A stretch of 64,000 bases of DNA from Rhizobiaceae bacterium CPCC 101076 (GCA_003347645.1 QDFX01000008.1:62001-126000); one strand, 5' to 3'. Shown: positions 17,343-26,177, numbered from the stretch's first letter. Program-made: numbers and translations. The notes: generated by a model from the letters alone, not told the origin.

Positions 17343-17738
17343 ATGTTCGCCGTCGAAGTTCGCGACCACATCATGATCGCCCATTCGCTGCCGTCACCCG
17401 TCTTCGGCCCGGCTCAGGGGCTGCACGGCGCGACCTATGTCGTCGACGCGGCGTTCTTCACGGAGGATCTCGATGACGACGGGCTGGTCGTCGATATCGG
17501 CCTTGCGACAACGGCTTTGGCGGACGTCCTCGACCTCTACCGTTACAAGAACCTCGACGAGATCGCCGACTTCGAAGGGCGCATCACCACGACGGAGTTC
17601 ATGGCGAAGGTCGTTTCCGATGCGCTGAAAGCGAAGATCGTGGCGGGAGAACTCGGGCCGGTGGGACGCATCAAAAAGCTTCGCGTGATGCTGCACGAGA
17701 GCCATGCCGCACGGGCCTGGTTCGAGACCGATTTGTGA
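17343..17738 (+). CDS. 6-pyruvoyl-tetrahydropterin synthase/QueD homologue with degenerate active site
   Basis: The 131-residue protein has the length and order of motifs of the PTPS/QueD family: FAVEVRDHIMIAHSLP, LHGATYVVDAAF, LVVDIG, TTTEFMA and VMLHES. Of the three zinc histidines, the first (His14) and second (His28) are present, but the third, in the usual HGH, is Ala30. The catalytic Cys ahead of HGH is missing (FGPAQGLHG), and the Asp-His pair of the relay is not seen. Glu119, which binds the pterin ring in the family, is kept. It starts 6 bases after the dehydrogenase and its stop overlaps the glycosyltransferase start. It may bind a pterin or pyrimidine without normal lyase chemistry. 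Confidence 0.82.
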   Translation: MFAVEVRDHIMIAHSLPSPVFGPAQGLHGATYVVDAAFFTEDLDDDGLVVDIGLATTALADVLDLYRYKNLDEIADFEGRITTTEFMAKVVSDALKAKIVAGELGPVGRIKKLRVMLHESHAARAWFETDL

Positions 17739-18769
17739 GGCGGCTGACCTTCGTCTTTCCCGGAGATTTGGCCCGGCCGACCGGCGGCTATGGCTATGAC
17801 CGGCGGATCATCGCGGAGCTCAGGGACATGGGCTGGACGGTCGAGACCTTGTCTCTCATCGGTGCGTATCCGTTTCCAACCGATCGGGAGCGAGCGGCGG
17901 CGGCCGAGGCCTTCGCCGCCATCCCGGATCGCTCGCTCGTCGTGGTCGACGGCTTGGCTTTCGCTGTCCTGCCTGAAATTGCCCGGACCCATGCGAGGCG
18001 GCTCGGGCTCGTAGGCCTCGTTCATCATCCGTTGTCGCATGAGTCCGGTCTGAATACGGCGGCGATCCGGACTTTGCACGAGAGCGAGCGCGAGGCCCTG
18101 GCTTGCGCAAGGGCAGTCATCGTGACCGCGCCAAAAACATCGAAGCTTGTCGTCGAGGAATTCGGCGTCGACGCCGGCGTAGTCACCGTCGCGGAACCCG
18201 GCACCGACCGCTTCGGACATGCCCTTGGCCGCGGCGATCCACCGGTTCTGCTCACCCTTGGCTCGCTGATCGAGCGAAAGGGGCATGACGTCCTGATCGA
18301 CGCGCTGAAACGATTGACGGATCTGCCGTGGCGCGCGCGATTTGTCGGCGAGGCGTCAGACCCGGAATGGGCCGCGATGTTGCGGGAACGCGCCGCAGGC
18401 CTCGGCGAACGCGTCACTTTCGCCGGCCCAACGGACAATGCGCATCACGAACTGCTCGGCGCCGACATCTTCGTTCTGCCGTCCCGTTATGAAGGCTACG
18501 GCATGGCCTTCACCGAGGCGCTTGCTTGCGGTTTGCCGGTGGTCGGCTGTCCGGTCGGCGTACTGCCGGACGTGTTGCGCGACGGCTCGGGGACGATGGT
18601 TCCGGTCGGCGATGTCGACGCGCTCGAGCGCGCTCTGCGCGACCTGTTGAGCGATCCGAAGCGCCGGGCGGAAACTGCCAGGGCGGCCGCGCGGGCGGGC
18701 AGCCTGTTGCCGGTCTGGGCGGAAACGGCGCATCGCTTCGGGGCCGCGCTGGAACGGGTCGCGCCGTGA
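17735..18769 (+). CDS. Family 4 glycosyltransferase
   Basis: The 344-residue GT-B enzyme begins with RRLTFVFPGDLARPTGGYGYDRRI, the N-terminal acceptor domain. Its C-terminal nucleotide-sugar domain has GSLIERKGHDVLIDAL (about residue 170), DIFVLPSRYEGYGMAFTEAL with the E-x7-E type motif, and PVGVLPDVL. It transfers a sugar from an NDP-sugar to an unknown acceptor with retention. The GTG start overlaps the PTPS-like stop (GTGA at 17735-17738), and its own stop overlaps the methyltransferase start in the same way. The four genes are thus tightly coupled. Confidence 0.93.
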   Translation: MRRLTFVFPGDLARPTGGYGYDRRIIAELRDMGWTVETLSLIGAYPFPTDRERAAAAEAFAAIPDRSLVVVDGLAFAVLPEIARTHARRLGLVGLVHHPLSHESGLNTAAIRTLHESEREALACARAVIVTAPKTSKLVVEEFGVDAGVVTVAEPGTDRFGHALGRGDPPVLLTLGSLIERKGHDVLIDALKRLTDLPWRARFVGEASDPEWAAMLRERAAGLGERVTFAGPTDNAHHELLGADIFVLPSRYEGYGMAFTEALACGLPVVGCPVGVLPDVLRDGSGTMVPVGDVDALERALRDLLSDPKRRAETARAAARAGSLLPVWAETAHRFGAALERVAP

Positions 18770-19533
18770 GCGGCTTCGATCCAGCGTGGCTCGATCTGAG
18801 ATCCGGCGCCGACGAGGCCGCCCGCGACGGAGACCTGCTGACGAAAGCGGTCGCTTTCGCAAGTGCCTTGCCGAGCCCGCTGATAGTCGATCTGGGGGCG
18901 GGGACGGGTGCGAGCACGCGGGTTCTGGCGCCACATCTGCCCTCGGCGCGTTGGCGGCTGGTCGATGGTGACAAGGAGCTCCTCAGGATAGCGGCGCAGC
19001 GTTGCCCCGATGCCGAGATTGTCCCTCTGGACCTCGCCTCATCGCCTCTCCCGATCCGGGATGCGCGTCTAGTAACCGCGTCGGCCCTGCTCGATCTCGT
19101 TTCCGCCCAGTGGATAGAGCGGCTCGTCAGAGATGTCGTCTCCGGGGGTGCGGCGTTCTATGGCGTTCTCAGTTTCGACGGTCTGATGAGCTGGTCTCCG
19201 GAGCATCCACTCGATGAGGATGTGCGGAGAGCCTTCAATCGTCATCAGCGCTCGGACAAGGGATTCGGCCTTTCCCTCGGCGGCGATGCGGTCGTCTATG
19301 CACGCGAATGCTTCGCCAATGCCGGATACGCCATCGAGATGACGGAGAGTCCGTGGCGGCTAGGTCCCCGCGACATGATGCTCAAGCGCCAGCTCATCAA
19401 GGGAATTGCGTCGGCGGCTGAGGAGGCGGGGCAGGCGGGGACGGCGGAGTGGTCCGTATTTCGTCTCGACCATCTGGCGACCGGCTCCTGCCGGATCGGC
19501 CATCAGGATCTGTTCGCTTCGCCCGCTTCGTGA
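18766..19533 (+). CDS. Class I SAM-dependent methyltransferase
   Basis: The 255-residue protein has motif I LIVDLGAGTGASTRVL (about residue 40), WRLVDGD for motif II, and DARLVTASALLDLV for motif IV. It therefore has the standard SAM-binding fold. Its GTG start overlaps the glycosyltransferase stop by four bases. The last 31 bases overlap the end of the convergent RibD-type gene. With a sugar transferase immediately upstream, it probably methylates the sugar or the heterocycle of the same product; the target atom cannot be told from the sequence. Confidence 0.88.
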   Translation: MSGFDPAWLDLRSGADEAARDGDLLTKAVAFASALPSPLIVDLGAGTGASTRVLAPHLPSARWRLVDGDKELLRIAAQRCPDAEIVPLDLASSPLPIRDARLVTASALLDLVSAQWIERLVRDVVSGGAAFYGVLSFDGLMSWSPEHPLDEDVRRAFNRHQRSDKGFGLSLGGDAVVYARECFANAGYAIEMTESPWRLGPRDMMLKRQLIKGIASAAEEAGQAGTAEWSVFRLDHLATGSCRIGHQDLFASPAS

Positions 19534-20273
19534 TGGTGGAACGCGCAGTCGATGACGATCTCGCCGCCGAGATCGTAGAAGGTGGTTCGCGGACGCAGGC
19601 AGTCGCGCAGGTGAGGCACCGGCGGCAGAGCGAGCCCTGACGGGCCGTCGCCGATGATCAGTGGCGACAGCGTGATGAGCAGGCGATTCATCGCGCCGGC
19701 AAGCAGGAACGGTCCGAGTGTCCGCGCTCCTCCCTCGACAAGCACTCGGGTCAGGCCTCTTTCCGCAAGGGCGGCCAGAATCGCCACGGGATCGATCGTG
19801 CCGTTGGCGGCATCGAGCCTGATGACATCGATCCCCTCCGGCCGTTTCGCATCGCAGGACTGGATGGTGATTCGCCTGGTCCCGTCGTCGGCGAAGACGC
19901 GGGCGGTGTCCGGAACGCGTCCGTGCGGATCGACGATCACGCGGACCGGGTGCGCGCCCTCGACCTCGCGCACCGTCAGCCGAGGATCGTCGTGGAGCAC
20001 TGTGCCCGCGCCGACGATCACCGCATCCGACAGCGCGCGCAGGCGGTGGAGGTGCTGCATCCCGGCTTTGCCCGAGACATTGCGGGCATCGCCAGAGGAC
20101 GTGGCGACGCGGCCGTCGAGCGACTGGCCGACCTGGCCGACGACGAAGCTTTCCTCCTTCGAGGCGGAGGCAAGTGGCCAGTAGAGCGGCAGAACATCCG
20201 TCTCAAGATCGCGAAGAGCGGCGATCTCGTAGGCCGTCGAAATATCAGCGTCGGGAGCGAGGTGGCGATTCAT
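19503..20273 (-). CDS. Stand-alone RibD-type (DHFR-fold) reductase
   Basis: The 256-residue protein matches the reductase half of RibD. VGQVGQSLDGRVAT is near the start of the domain (about residue 50), followed by SDAVIVGAGTVLHDDPRLTV, VEGGARTLGPFLLAG and LSPLIIGDG. The deaminase half is absent. RibD reductases use NADPH to reduce the ribose of a 5-amino-6-ribosylaminopyrimidinone, and relatives reduce other carbonyl or pterin-like substrates. The start at 20273 has GAGG five bases upstream; a longer frame to 20354 would overlap the sulfatase-fold gene. It lies last in a minus-strand operon. No other riboflavin gene is near, so a role apart from riboflavin is plausible. Confidence 0.87.
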   Translation of the reverse strand: MNRHLAPDADISTAYEIAALRDLETDVLPLYWPLASASKEESFVVGQVGQSLDGRVATSSGDARNVSGKAGMQHLHRLRALSDAVIVGAGTVLHDDPRLTVREVEGAHPVRVIVDPHGRVPDTARVFADDGTRRITIQSCDAKRPEGIDVIRLDAANGTIDPVAILAALAERGLTRVLVEGGARTLGPFLLAGAMNRLLITLSPLIIGDGPSGLALPPVPHLRDCLRPRTTFYDLGGEIVIDCAFHHHEAGEANRS

Positions 20274-20280
20274 GCGCGCC

Positions 20281-21885
20281 TCAACTTGATCCGGAACCGG
20301 AGAACGCGGCCACAAATCTCTTCCGGAACTCTTCCATCGGCCATGCCTCGACATTCAAGCTGGGGCGCATGCCGTTTGTCCATCTCCAGCCGTCAATTCT
20401 GGCCAATGTCGATGGGTTCCCCGCGATGATATGAACGGGCACGGAATGCCCGACATCTTTTCCGGCCACCCAGGGGATCGGCTGATGGTCACCGACGACG
20501 ATTACGACGGTGCGCTCATTGCCATAGCGCTCGATCCATGAGGAGAGCGTGGCGAGCACGTATTCGATTGAGCGGAGGTAATGGTCTCGCACCTGATCCG
20601 GACTGCGCCAGACCGTGTCCGGCGGTTCACCCGCATCGACCTGAGCGTTGAAGATGGTGCCGTCGCCGATCTTCTCCCACTCAACGAGTGAGGGTAGCGG
20701 TGCCCACGGAATGTGGCTCGACAGCAGTGTGATCTGCGCCATGACAGGCCCATCGCCCTTCAGCCGCTCGAAGCTTTCGAGCGTGAACTGGTCGGGCATG
20801 GTGACCCAGTCGAAGCTCTTGCCGCGATAGCCCAAATCCTTCGCCGCCATCACGCGGTCGAAGCCGAACCATTGGCCCTCCGGCCAGGGCATGGTGATCC
20901 CCGGCATGACGGCTTCGGTGGTCCAGCCGGCCCGCTTGAAGTCCTTCACCAGTGTGCCGTGGGTGCCCCGGACGAGCGCCTGATAGCGGCGCTGATTGTC
21001 GATCCGCAGGCCTGAAAGAAGGGTCGAATGGGCGAGCCAGCTCTGGCCGCCGAGCGTGGTGGAGGTCAGGAAGCCCGAGCGTGCGACCATGTGCTTGCGG
21101 GCGAGCGCCTCGTCGAACTTTGCGAGAGCCGTTTCGGTGCGTGCCTTGAAGGCCGGATCGGTGAGGAGCGTACCGCCATAGGATTCGAAGAAGACGACAT
21201 ATACGTCGTTGCCGGCTAGCGCCGTGAGGAGGTCGGCGGGAAGCTCTTCCGTTATCGGGTCTGATGTCGCCTCCCGGTGAAATGCGTCGAGGTCGACGGC
21301 GCTCTGCTGCGCCCGGGTGACCTGGCTGATCAGCAGGTTCGACGCATTTGCGGTGACGCCGGGCGTGTCGAGAACGAAGCCCGCAATGGAGATCGCCGAG
21401 AACGCCGCGAGCGCGATCCGCTGGGGGCCGGGTATTTGCGCGAAACGCCCCAGCATTCGCAGCGATATCCAGATCAGGAAGAGCAGGCCGAACAGCGCAT
21501 TGATCAGCGCGATGATGCCGAGAACGGCCAGGACGTTGCCGAGCGTGCCGCTCATCAGATTGCGGACGGCGCCGAGCAGATCGAGATCTAGGACGAGATC
21601 GAACGGACGGCCTGACGCGAAATACATCCCGGCATTGGCGAGCTTGGCGACGAGCAACAGAAACAGCGCGATTGTCGTCAGGCTGCGGATGACCGCACCC
21701 ATCGCGCCACCGACGAGCAGGAGCAACAGCAGGAGGACGGGCAGTTCTACCGGTACGCGGGCGAAGGACGCCGCCTTCATTGCCTCCAGCCTGTCCGGCG
21801 CGACGAGCAAAGCCCAGACGAACAGAAGCGCGAACAACACACCGATGATGCGCGGCCGAGAGAGGGCAGCGGTCGGCTCTGTCAT
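20281..21885 (-). CDS. LTA-synthase-like membrane enzyme (alkaline phosphatase/sulfatase fold)
   Basis: The 534-residue protein has about five N-terminal membrane helices (residues 10-175) and a C-terminal sulfatase-fold domain outside the membrane. Fold motifs seen are VYVVFFESYGG (metal-binding Glu), GGQSWLAHSTLLSG around the expected Ser/Thr nucleophile, SHIPW, and VVGDHQPIPW with the Asp-His metal pair. Relatives transfer glycerophosphate or phosphoethanolamine from phospholipids to glycans, or cleave sulfate esters. It lies seven bases upstream of the RibD-type gene and overlaps the FkbM gene by four bases. With a CDP-alcohol phosphatidyltransferase in the same operon, a phospho-group transferase is more likely than a sulfatase. 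Confidence 0.85.
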   Translation of the reverse strand: MTEPTAALSRPRIIGVLFALLFVWALLVAPDRLEAMKAASFARVPVELPVLLLLLLLVGGAMGAVIRSLTTIALFLLLVAKLANAGMYFASGRPFDLVLDLDLLGAVRNLMSGTLGNVLAVLGIIALINALFGLLFLIWISLRMLGRFAQIPGPQRIALAAFSAISIAGFVLDTPGVTANASNLLISQVTRAQQSAVDLDAFHREATSDPITEELPADLLTALAGNDVYVVFFESYGGTLLTDPAFKARTETALAKFDEALARKHMVARSGFLTSTTLGGQSWLAHSTLLSGLRIDNQRRYQALVRGTHGTLVKDFKRAGWTTEAVMPGITMPWPEGQWFGFDRVMAAKDLGYRGKSFDWVTMPDQFTLESFERLKGDGPVMAQITLLSSHIPWAPLPSLVEWEKIGDGTIFNAQVDAGEPPDTVWRSPDQVRDHYLRSIEYVLATLSSWIERYGNERTVVIVVGDHQPIPWVAGKDVGHSVPVHIIAGNPSTLARIDGWRWTNGMRPSLNVEAWPMEEFRKRFVAAFSGSGSS

Positions 21886-22622
21886 GCTACGAGCCGTGCG
21901 TAGATGTCACCGGAGGAGCGGCTGCTTCTCAGCAATTTCAGGTGCTCGATCATCGTGGCCGCTGGCACCCAATTCCTGGAAGCAAACGTGAAACTCTCGC
22001 CGCGCACGCGATTGAAGCGATAGTCGCCTAGTTGCGCGATGAGGTTCACGCAGGTCTCGGCACGGTCGAGAACAGCGGGAAGGTACTCGAAGGCGATGCA
22101 TGGGATCGGCCGGCTCAGTCCGCGCAGAACGTCTGCCTCGAAGCCCTCGACGTCGATCTTGCAGAAGCGCGGCAGGCCGTGTTCCGCAATCATCGCATCG
22201 AGCGTTGTGACCTTGACGCGGTGCGTGCCGTCCCAATTGACCGCGCCGAAACCGGGATCTGTTCTGACGCCATCGATCCAGTCCGCGGACAACGTCGAGA
22301 CGGTCGGGTGTCGTGACGAGATGTGCAGGTTCGCCTCCCCCGCCTGGGCGCCGACTGCATAGTCGCGAAGGATGACGTTCGCGGGCTGGGTCTTTGTCAA
22401 GAAACGAAAGAACAAAGGCTGCGGCTCGACCGCGACGACGTGCGCCCCGAGTTTGCTGAATACGCGCGAGCGGCTGCCGACATGCGCGCCGATGTCGAAG
22501 ACGAGGTCGCCGGGTCTGATCATGGCGCTATAAAAACGGCGCGCCGCACGCGTCTTCCAAGGCCGGCCGTAATAGATCGCGATCGAGCGGGCGAGGCCGA
22601 GGGTTTCGTTCAGGCTCGCCAT
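21882..22622 (-). CDS. FkbM family methyltransferase
   Basis: The 246-residue protein shows the FkbM pattern. LVFDIGAHVGSRSRVFSKLGAHVVAVEP (motif I and II, residues ~38-66) is followed by VTTLDAMIAEHGLPRFCKIDVEGFEADVL, the family's diagnostic C-terminal block. Such enzymes O-methylate sugars or other hydroxyls. The ATG at 22622 overlaps the stop of the CDP-alcohol phosphatidyltransferase (TGATG). A much longer frame upstream is the shadow of that gene. Confidence 0.9.
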   Translation of the reverse strand: MASLNETLGLARSIAIYYGRPWKTRAARRFYSAMIRPGDLVFDIGAHVGSRSRVFSKLGAHVVAVEPQPLFFRFLTKTQPANVILRDYAVGAQAGEANLHISSRHPTVSTLSADWIDGVRTDPGFGAVNWDGTHRVKVTTLDAMIAEHGLPRFCKIDVEGFEADVLRGLSRPIPCIAFEYLPAVLDRAETCVNLIAQLGDYRFNRVRGESFTFASRNWVPAATMIEHLKLLRSSRSSGDIYARLVA

Positions 22623-23356
22623 CAGAGGGCGGGCGCGGTCCTGCGCAATAGCCAGGCCGTGTCGATCGCGAATGACAGGACAAGAGCGCCCAGGGTGATC
22701 GCCCCGATCGCGTTCGCGAGGGGCGGTTCCAGCAGAAGCATGACGATCAGCGCACACACCTGCATGACGCAGACTGCTTTGCGGCGGAAGGATGGAAAGA
22801 GCGGCGCGGTGAGCGCGGGCCATACAATGCCGGCGATGACGAAGGCATAGCGAAGGAGACCGGCGGCGAGAATCCACGCGCCTGCTTTGCCAAGCACAAG
22901 GCAGAGCACGGACAGCACCAGAATCAGGAAGGCATCGACTTCCATGTCGAAGCGTGCCCCGAATTCCGAAATTGTATTCGAACGCCGGGCGATCCAGCCG
23001 TCCAGTCCGTCCGTGGCGAGCGCGAACGCGGCAATCGCCACGGGCAGGATGCCTGCGGCGGGTTCGGTCACGATCGAGAATTGCACCGAGAGGCCGGCGA
23101 GTACACTGGTGAGGATGGCTCTAAACAAGGTGATCGCGTTTGCGAGACCGAGGGGAAGCCCGAGCGGGATGGCGAGGCTGACCGCGATTCCCACGCCGAC
23201 GAAGACGAACAGGCTGACCAGAAGCCCGTGAACAGCGAGGCCAGATAAGAGACCCAGCAGAGGGGTGGCCAATGCTCCGATAGTGAGCGCGGCTCCGGTG
23301 GACAGGCCGAGACTGCTCGGCTCGCTCGCAACGGTCATGGACTCAGGAACACCCAT
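22622..23356 (-). CDS. CDP-alcohol phosphatidyltransferase
   Basis: The ~244-residue membrane protein has six or more hydrophobic helices and the complete catalytic signature D-G-x2-A-R-x8-G-x3-D-x3-D, visible from DGLDGWIARR to DMEVDAF. It joins a CDP-activated lipid to an alcohol, or uses another CDP-alcohol. It is the first gene of a four-gene minus-strand operon ending with the RibD-type reductase. The start could be 23356 (MGVPES) or 23338 (MTVASE); neither has a strong ribosome binding site, and an open frame continues to 23500. The lipid product is unknown. Confidence 0.88.
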   Translation of the reverse strand: MGVPESMTVASEPSSLGLSTGAALTIGALATPLLGLLSGLAVHGLLVSLFVFVGVGIAVSLAIPLGLPLGLANAITLFRAILTSVLAGLSVQFSIVTEPAAGILPVAIAAFALATDGLDGWIARRSNTISEFGARFDMEVDAFLILVLSVLCLVLGKAGAWILAAGLLRYAFVIAGIVWPALTAPLFPSFRRKAVCVMQVCALIVMLLLEPPLANAIGAITLGALVLSFAIDTAWLLRRTAPAL

Positions 23357-23549
23357 CTCTGCGCGCCGCTCGAACAATGGCCGCGCGTCAATCACGCACA
23401 CACAGATACGGAGCTCAACGCGGCGCGGATGTGGCCGCGAGGAAAATCTCCTATGGATCAGGACGATCCCAGCACGAAACGAATCCGCGCCTAAGGACAT
23501 ATGACGGGAGGATGGCTCACCCCGGCCGGATGGTCGGGGCCGTTCGCGT

Positions 23550-26177
23550 TCAGGCGCCGCGAGCGACGGGTTCCGCTTTCGGCTCGGCTTCCGGCTTCTT
23601 GCGCGGCTCGCCCATCAGGGCCGGCTGGAACAGAAGCGCCGAGGCGAGAGTGCAGGCGAAGGAGAGCGCCAGCAGCTTGCCCATGCTCGACGTGCCGGGA
23701 TGGACCGAGAACCACAGGCTACCGAAGGCGACGGCGGTCAGGAGCGCGCTGAAGAACACCGCGCGGGTCAGCGTCGATTGCAGGAAGTCGGTCTGACCGC
23801 GCTGCCAGGCGACGATGTAGTAGATCTTGAACGCCACGCCGACGCCGAGCAGCACCGGCAGCGCGATGATGTTGGCGTAGTTCAGGGCGAAGCCCGTCAG
23901 GCCGCAGATCTCGAACGTCATCAACGCCGCAACGATGAGAGGCACGAGCGTCGCGGCGACATCCTTGATGCTCCGCAGAACGATCCAGAGCAGGATGGCG
24001 ATGCCGAGCAGAGCGAGACCCGACGCCTGGGCGAAGGCGGTAATGATCGCGCGGCCCCAGTTCAGCGTATCGACGGCAGGACCGGTCGCGCGCGAATCGA
24101 TCTTCTCGATGGCGCGCGCGAAGTTCAGCAGCGTGTCGTTGTCGTTCGGGTCGCCCTTGGGCAGGATATCGACGCGGTAGCGGCCGTCCGGCGTCACCCA
24201 ATCCTGCGCGATGACCTTCGGCACCGAATTGGCATCGACAGGCCCCGCCGTCAGGAGCAGGCGCAGGTCGTCCATATTCTGCTGCAACGGCACGAGCACG
24301 GCCTCGCCAGCCTTGTCCCGATGGTCCTCGTCGGCGGTGGCGAGATTGCGCAGATTGCCGGCCAGCCTTTTGGCGGCCTCGGCACCAGGGCCGGTCCGGC
24401 CATTGGCCGCGCTGCTAAGCTCGTCGGCGCCCTTGCTCAGCGCGGCGATGTTTTCCTGATCGCTCGGTGCGGGCTGTTTCGGCCCGTTGATGGACTGATC
24501 GAGGACTTGCGCGGCGTTCTGGATGTAGTCGAGCTTCTTCGCCTGATCCTGCATCGGGACGAGCGTGTCGAGCGTGCGCGTGGACGCGACCTCAGGTACT
24601 TCCTTCAGCCGCGCCGCGAGGGCGATCGACTCGTCGTGATCCTTTGCGAGAATCTGGGCGCTCTGCGCGCCGACCGCCGGGTCCTTGCTGAGTTCGACGA
24701 AGGTCTTCACCGCTTCCGAATTCGGATCGCGCAGGTGCAACGGGTTGAAGTCGAACTGCAGCTTCATCAGCGCCGGAGCCCCGGCCAGCACGATCAGCGA
24801 GGTGAGCGTCACGACCCAGAGGCGGTGGCGCTTCAGGAAGTTGTCGACGGGGATCAGGAAGGGCTGGGTCAGCGAATGCGGCTCTTCCGGCGGACGGACG
24901 CCCTTGAACAGGGCCGGAAGCAGGACGAGGCTGGCGACATACGCCACGATCATGCCGCCGCCCGCGATGATGCCGAGCTGGGCGAGACCGGCATAGGCGG
25001 TCGGCATGAAGGACAGGAAGCCGATCGCCGCCGCGACGGCAGCCAAAGTCAGGGGTGCGCCGATCTTGCCGGCGGTCGCGACCAGAGCGTTCCGGGTGTT
25101 CTTCAACTCGTGCCGGTTCTCGCGGTACTGCATCCCGAATTGGATAGCGAAGTCCGCGCCGATGCCGACGAACAGGACGGCGAAGGCGATCGAGATCGGG
25201 TTGAAAGCGCCGACCATGGCGATGCCGAGCGCGGCGGTGATGATGAGGCCGACACCGAGCGTCAGGCAAACTGCGAAAACGAGGCGGAAGGAGCGGAGCG
25301 CCAGCCAGAGGATGATCACGACGAGCGCACCGGTGATCGCGCCGTTGACCGCCGCGCCATCATTGACGCTCGAGAATTCCTCGTCGGTGATCGGTACCGT
25401 GCCGGTCAGGCGGACATCGGCGTGATATTTCCCGGCGAGGTCGAGGTCACTGATCGCCTTCCGGACAGCACCCGTCGCCTTCGCGCCCGGTGTCAGCGAA
25501 CCCAGATCGAGCTTGGCGGTGAGAAGCAGGATGCGGCGCAGTCCGTTCGGCTGGCCTTCCTGCTGCGGCAGCAGGCGCTTCCACGAGAAAGTCGGGAAGC
25601 CGTTGGACGCCGTGGTCTCGATGGTGTCCGATGCCGAGTTGAGCAGTGGCGCCATGCCGTCGAGCGTGACATCGCCGCCGTCAATGCCGTCGAGACCCTT
25701 ACGAAGAGCTTCCATCAGCCCACGAATGCTGGGATCGGTCGCGAACGTGCCCAGCAGCGGCTCGGCGTCCATCATGTTGTTGGTGGTGTCGCGGACCTTC
25801 TCGGTGGGCAGGAAGAGAAGGCCGTTCTTGCGGAAATAAGCGTCGCCCTGGGCATCCTCGACGGCGGTGAAATGGTCGGTCTGCTTCGACAGGTCGTCGA
25901 CCAAAGCGGAAGTTGCCGCACTGGTCAGCTCGGCGGTCGGCGCTTGGACGACGACGATGATCTGGCGCGGCCGCTGCGGAAACGCCTTCTGATAGGCGAG
26001 CTGTTCCTTGCGCCAGGGCAGCTCGGCCGAGAGCAGGTCGTTGATGTTGGTGTTGATGCGGAAATGATGCGCTGCGTAGAAGCCGCAGCCGCCAGCGATC
26101 AGGAGCGCGGCCAGGATCACGAGCGTAACCCGGCCGGTGAAGACCTCGACGGCGCGGGCAATGAAGCGATTCAGCAT
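23550..26177 (-). CDS. hpnN: Hopanoid-associated RND/MmpL exporter HpnN
   Basis: The 875-residue protein is an MmpL-type RND permease. It has one N-terminal helix (residues 15-35), a large periplasmic loop, helices 2-6 (about 270-430, with FVGIGADFAIQFGMQYRENR), a helix at ~455, a second periplasmic loop with many Ala and Gln, and helices from ~720 (GVGVAFKIYYIVAWQRG) to ~860. The size and the GADF/GVAF loops fit HpnN, which moves hopanoids to the outer membrane in Rhodopseudomonas and Burkholderia. No other hopanoid gene is in the window. A Lys/Glu/Ala-rich tail closes the protein. The ATG at 26177 is the natural start. Confidence 0.85.
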   Translation of the reverse strand: MLNRFIARAVEVFTGRVTLVILAALLIAGGCGFYAAHHFRINTNINDLLSAELPWRKEQLAYQKAFPQRPRQIIVVVQAPTAELTSAATSALVDDLSKQTDHFTAVEDAQGDAYFRKNGLLFLPTEKVRDTTNNMMDAEPLLGTFATDPSIRGLMEALRKGLDGIDGGDVTLDGMAPLLNSASDTIETTASNGFPTFSWKRLLPQQEGQPNGLRRILLLTAKLDLGSLTPGAKATGAVRKAISDLDLAGKYHADVRLTGTVPITDEEFSSVNDGAAVNGAITGALVVIILWLALRSFRLVFAVCLTLGVGLIITAALGIAMVGAFNPISIAFAVLFVGIGADFAIQFGMQYRENRHELKNTRNALVATAGKIGAPLTLAAVAAAIGFLSFMPTAYAGLAQLGIIAGGGMIVAYVASLVLLPALFKGVRPPEEPHSLTQPFLIPVDNFLKRHRLWVVTLTSLIVLAGAPALMKLQFDFNPLHLRDPNSEAVKTFVELSKDPAVGAQSAQILAKDHDESIALAARLKEVPEVASTRTLDTLVPMQDQAKKLDYIQNAAQVLDQSINGPKQPAPSDQENIAALSKGADELSSAANGRTGPGAEAAKRLAGNLRNLATADEDHRDKAGEAVLVPLQQNMDDLRLLLTAGPVDANSVPKVIAQDWVTPDGRYRVDILPKGDPNDNDTLLNFARAIEKIDSRATGPAVDTLNWGRAIITAFAQASGLALLGIAILLWIVLRSIKDVAATLVPLIVAALMTFEICGLTGFALNYANIIALPVLLGVGVAFKIYYIVAWQRGQTDFLQSTLTRAVFFSALLTAVAFGSLWFSVHPGTSSMGKLLALSFACTLASALLFQPALMGEPRKKPEAEPKAEPVARGA

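Noticed and set aside
20281-21885. True sulfatase
   Set aside because: The sulfatase C/S-x-P-x-R formylglycine motif is not seen, while the N-terminal helices and ESYGG motif fit the LTA-synthase group.
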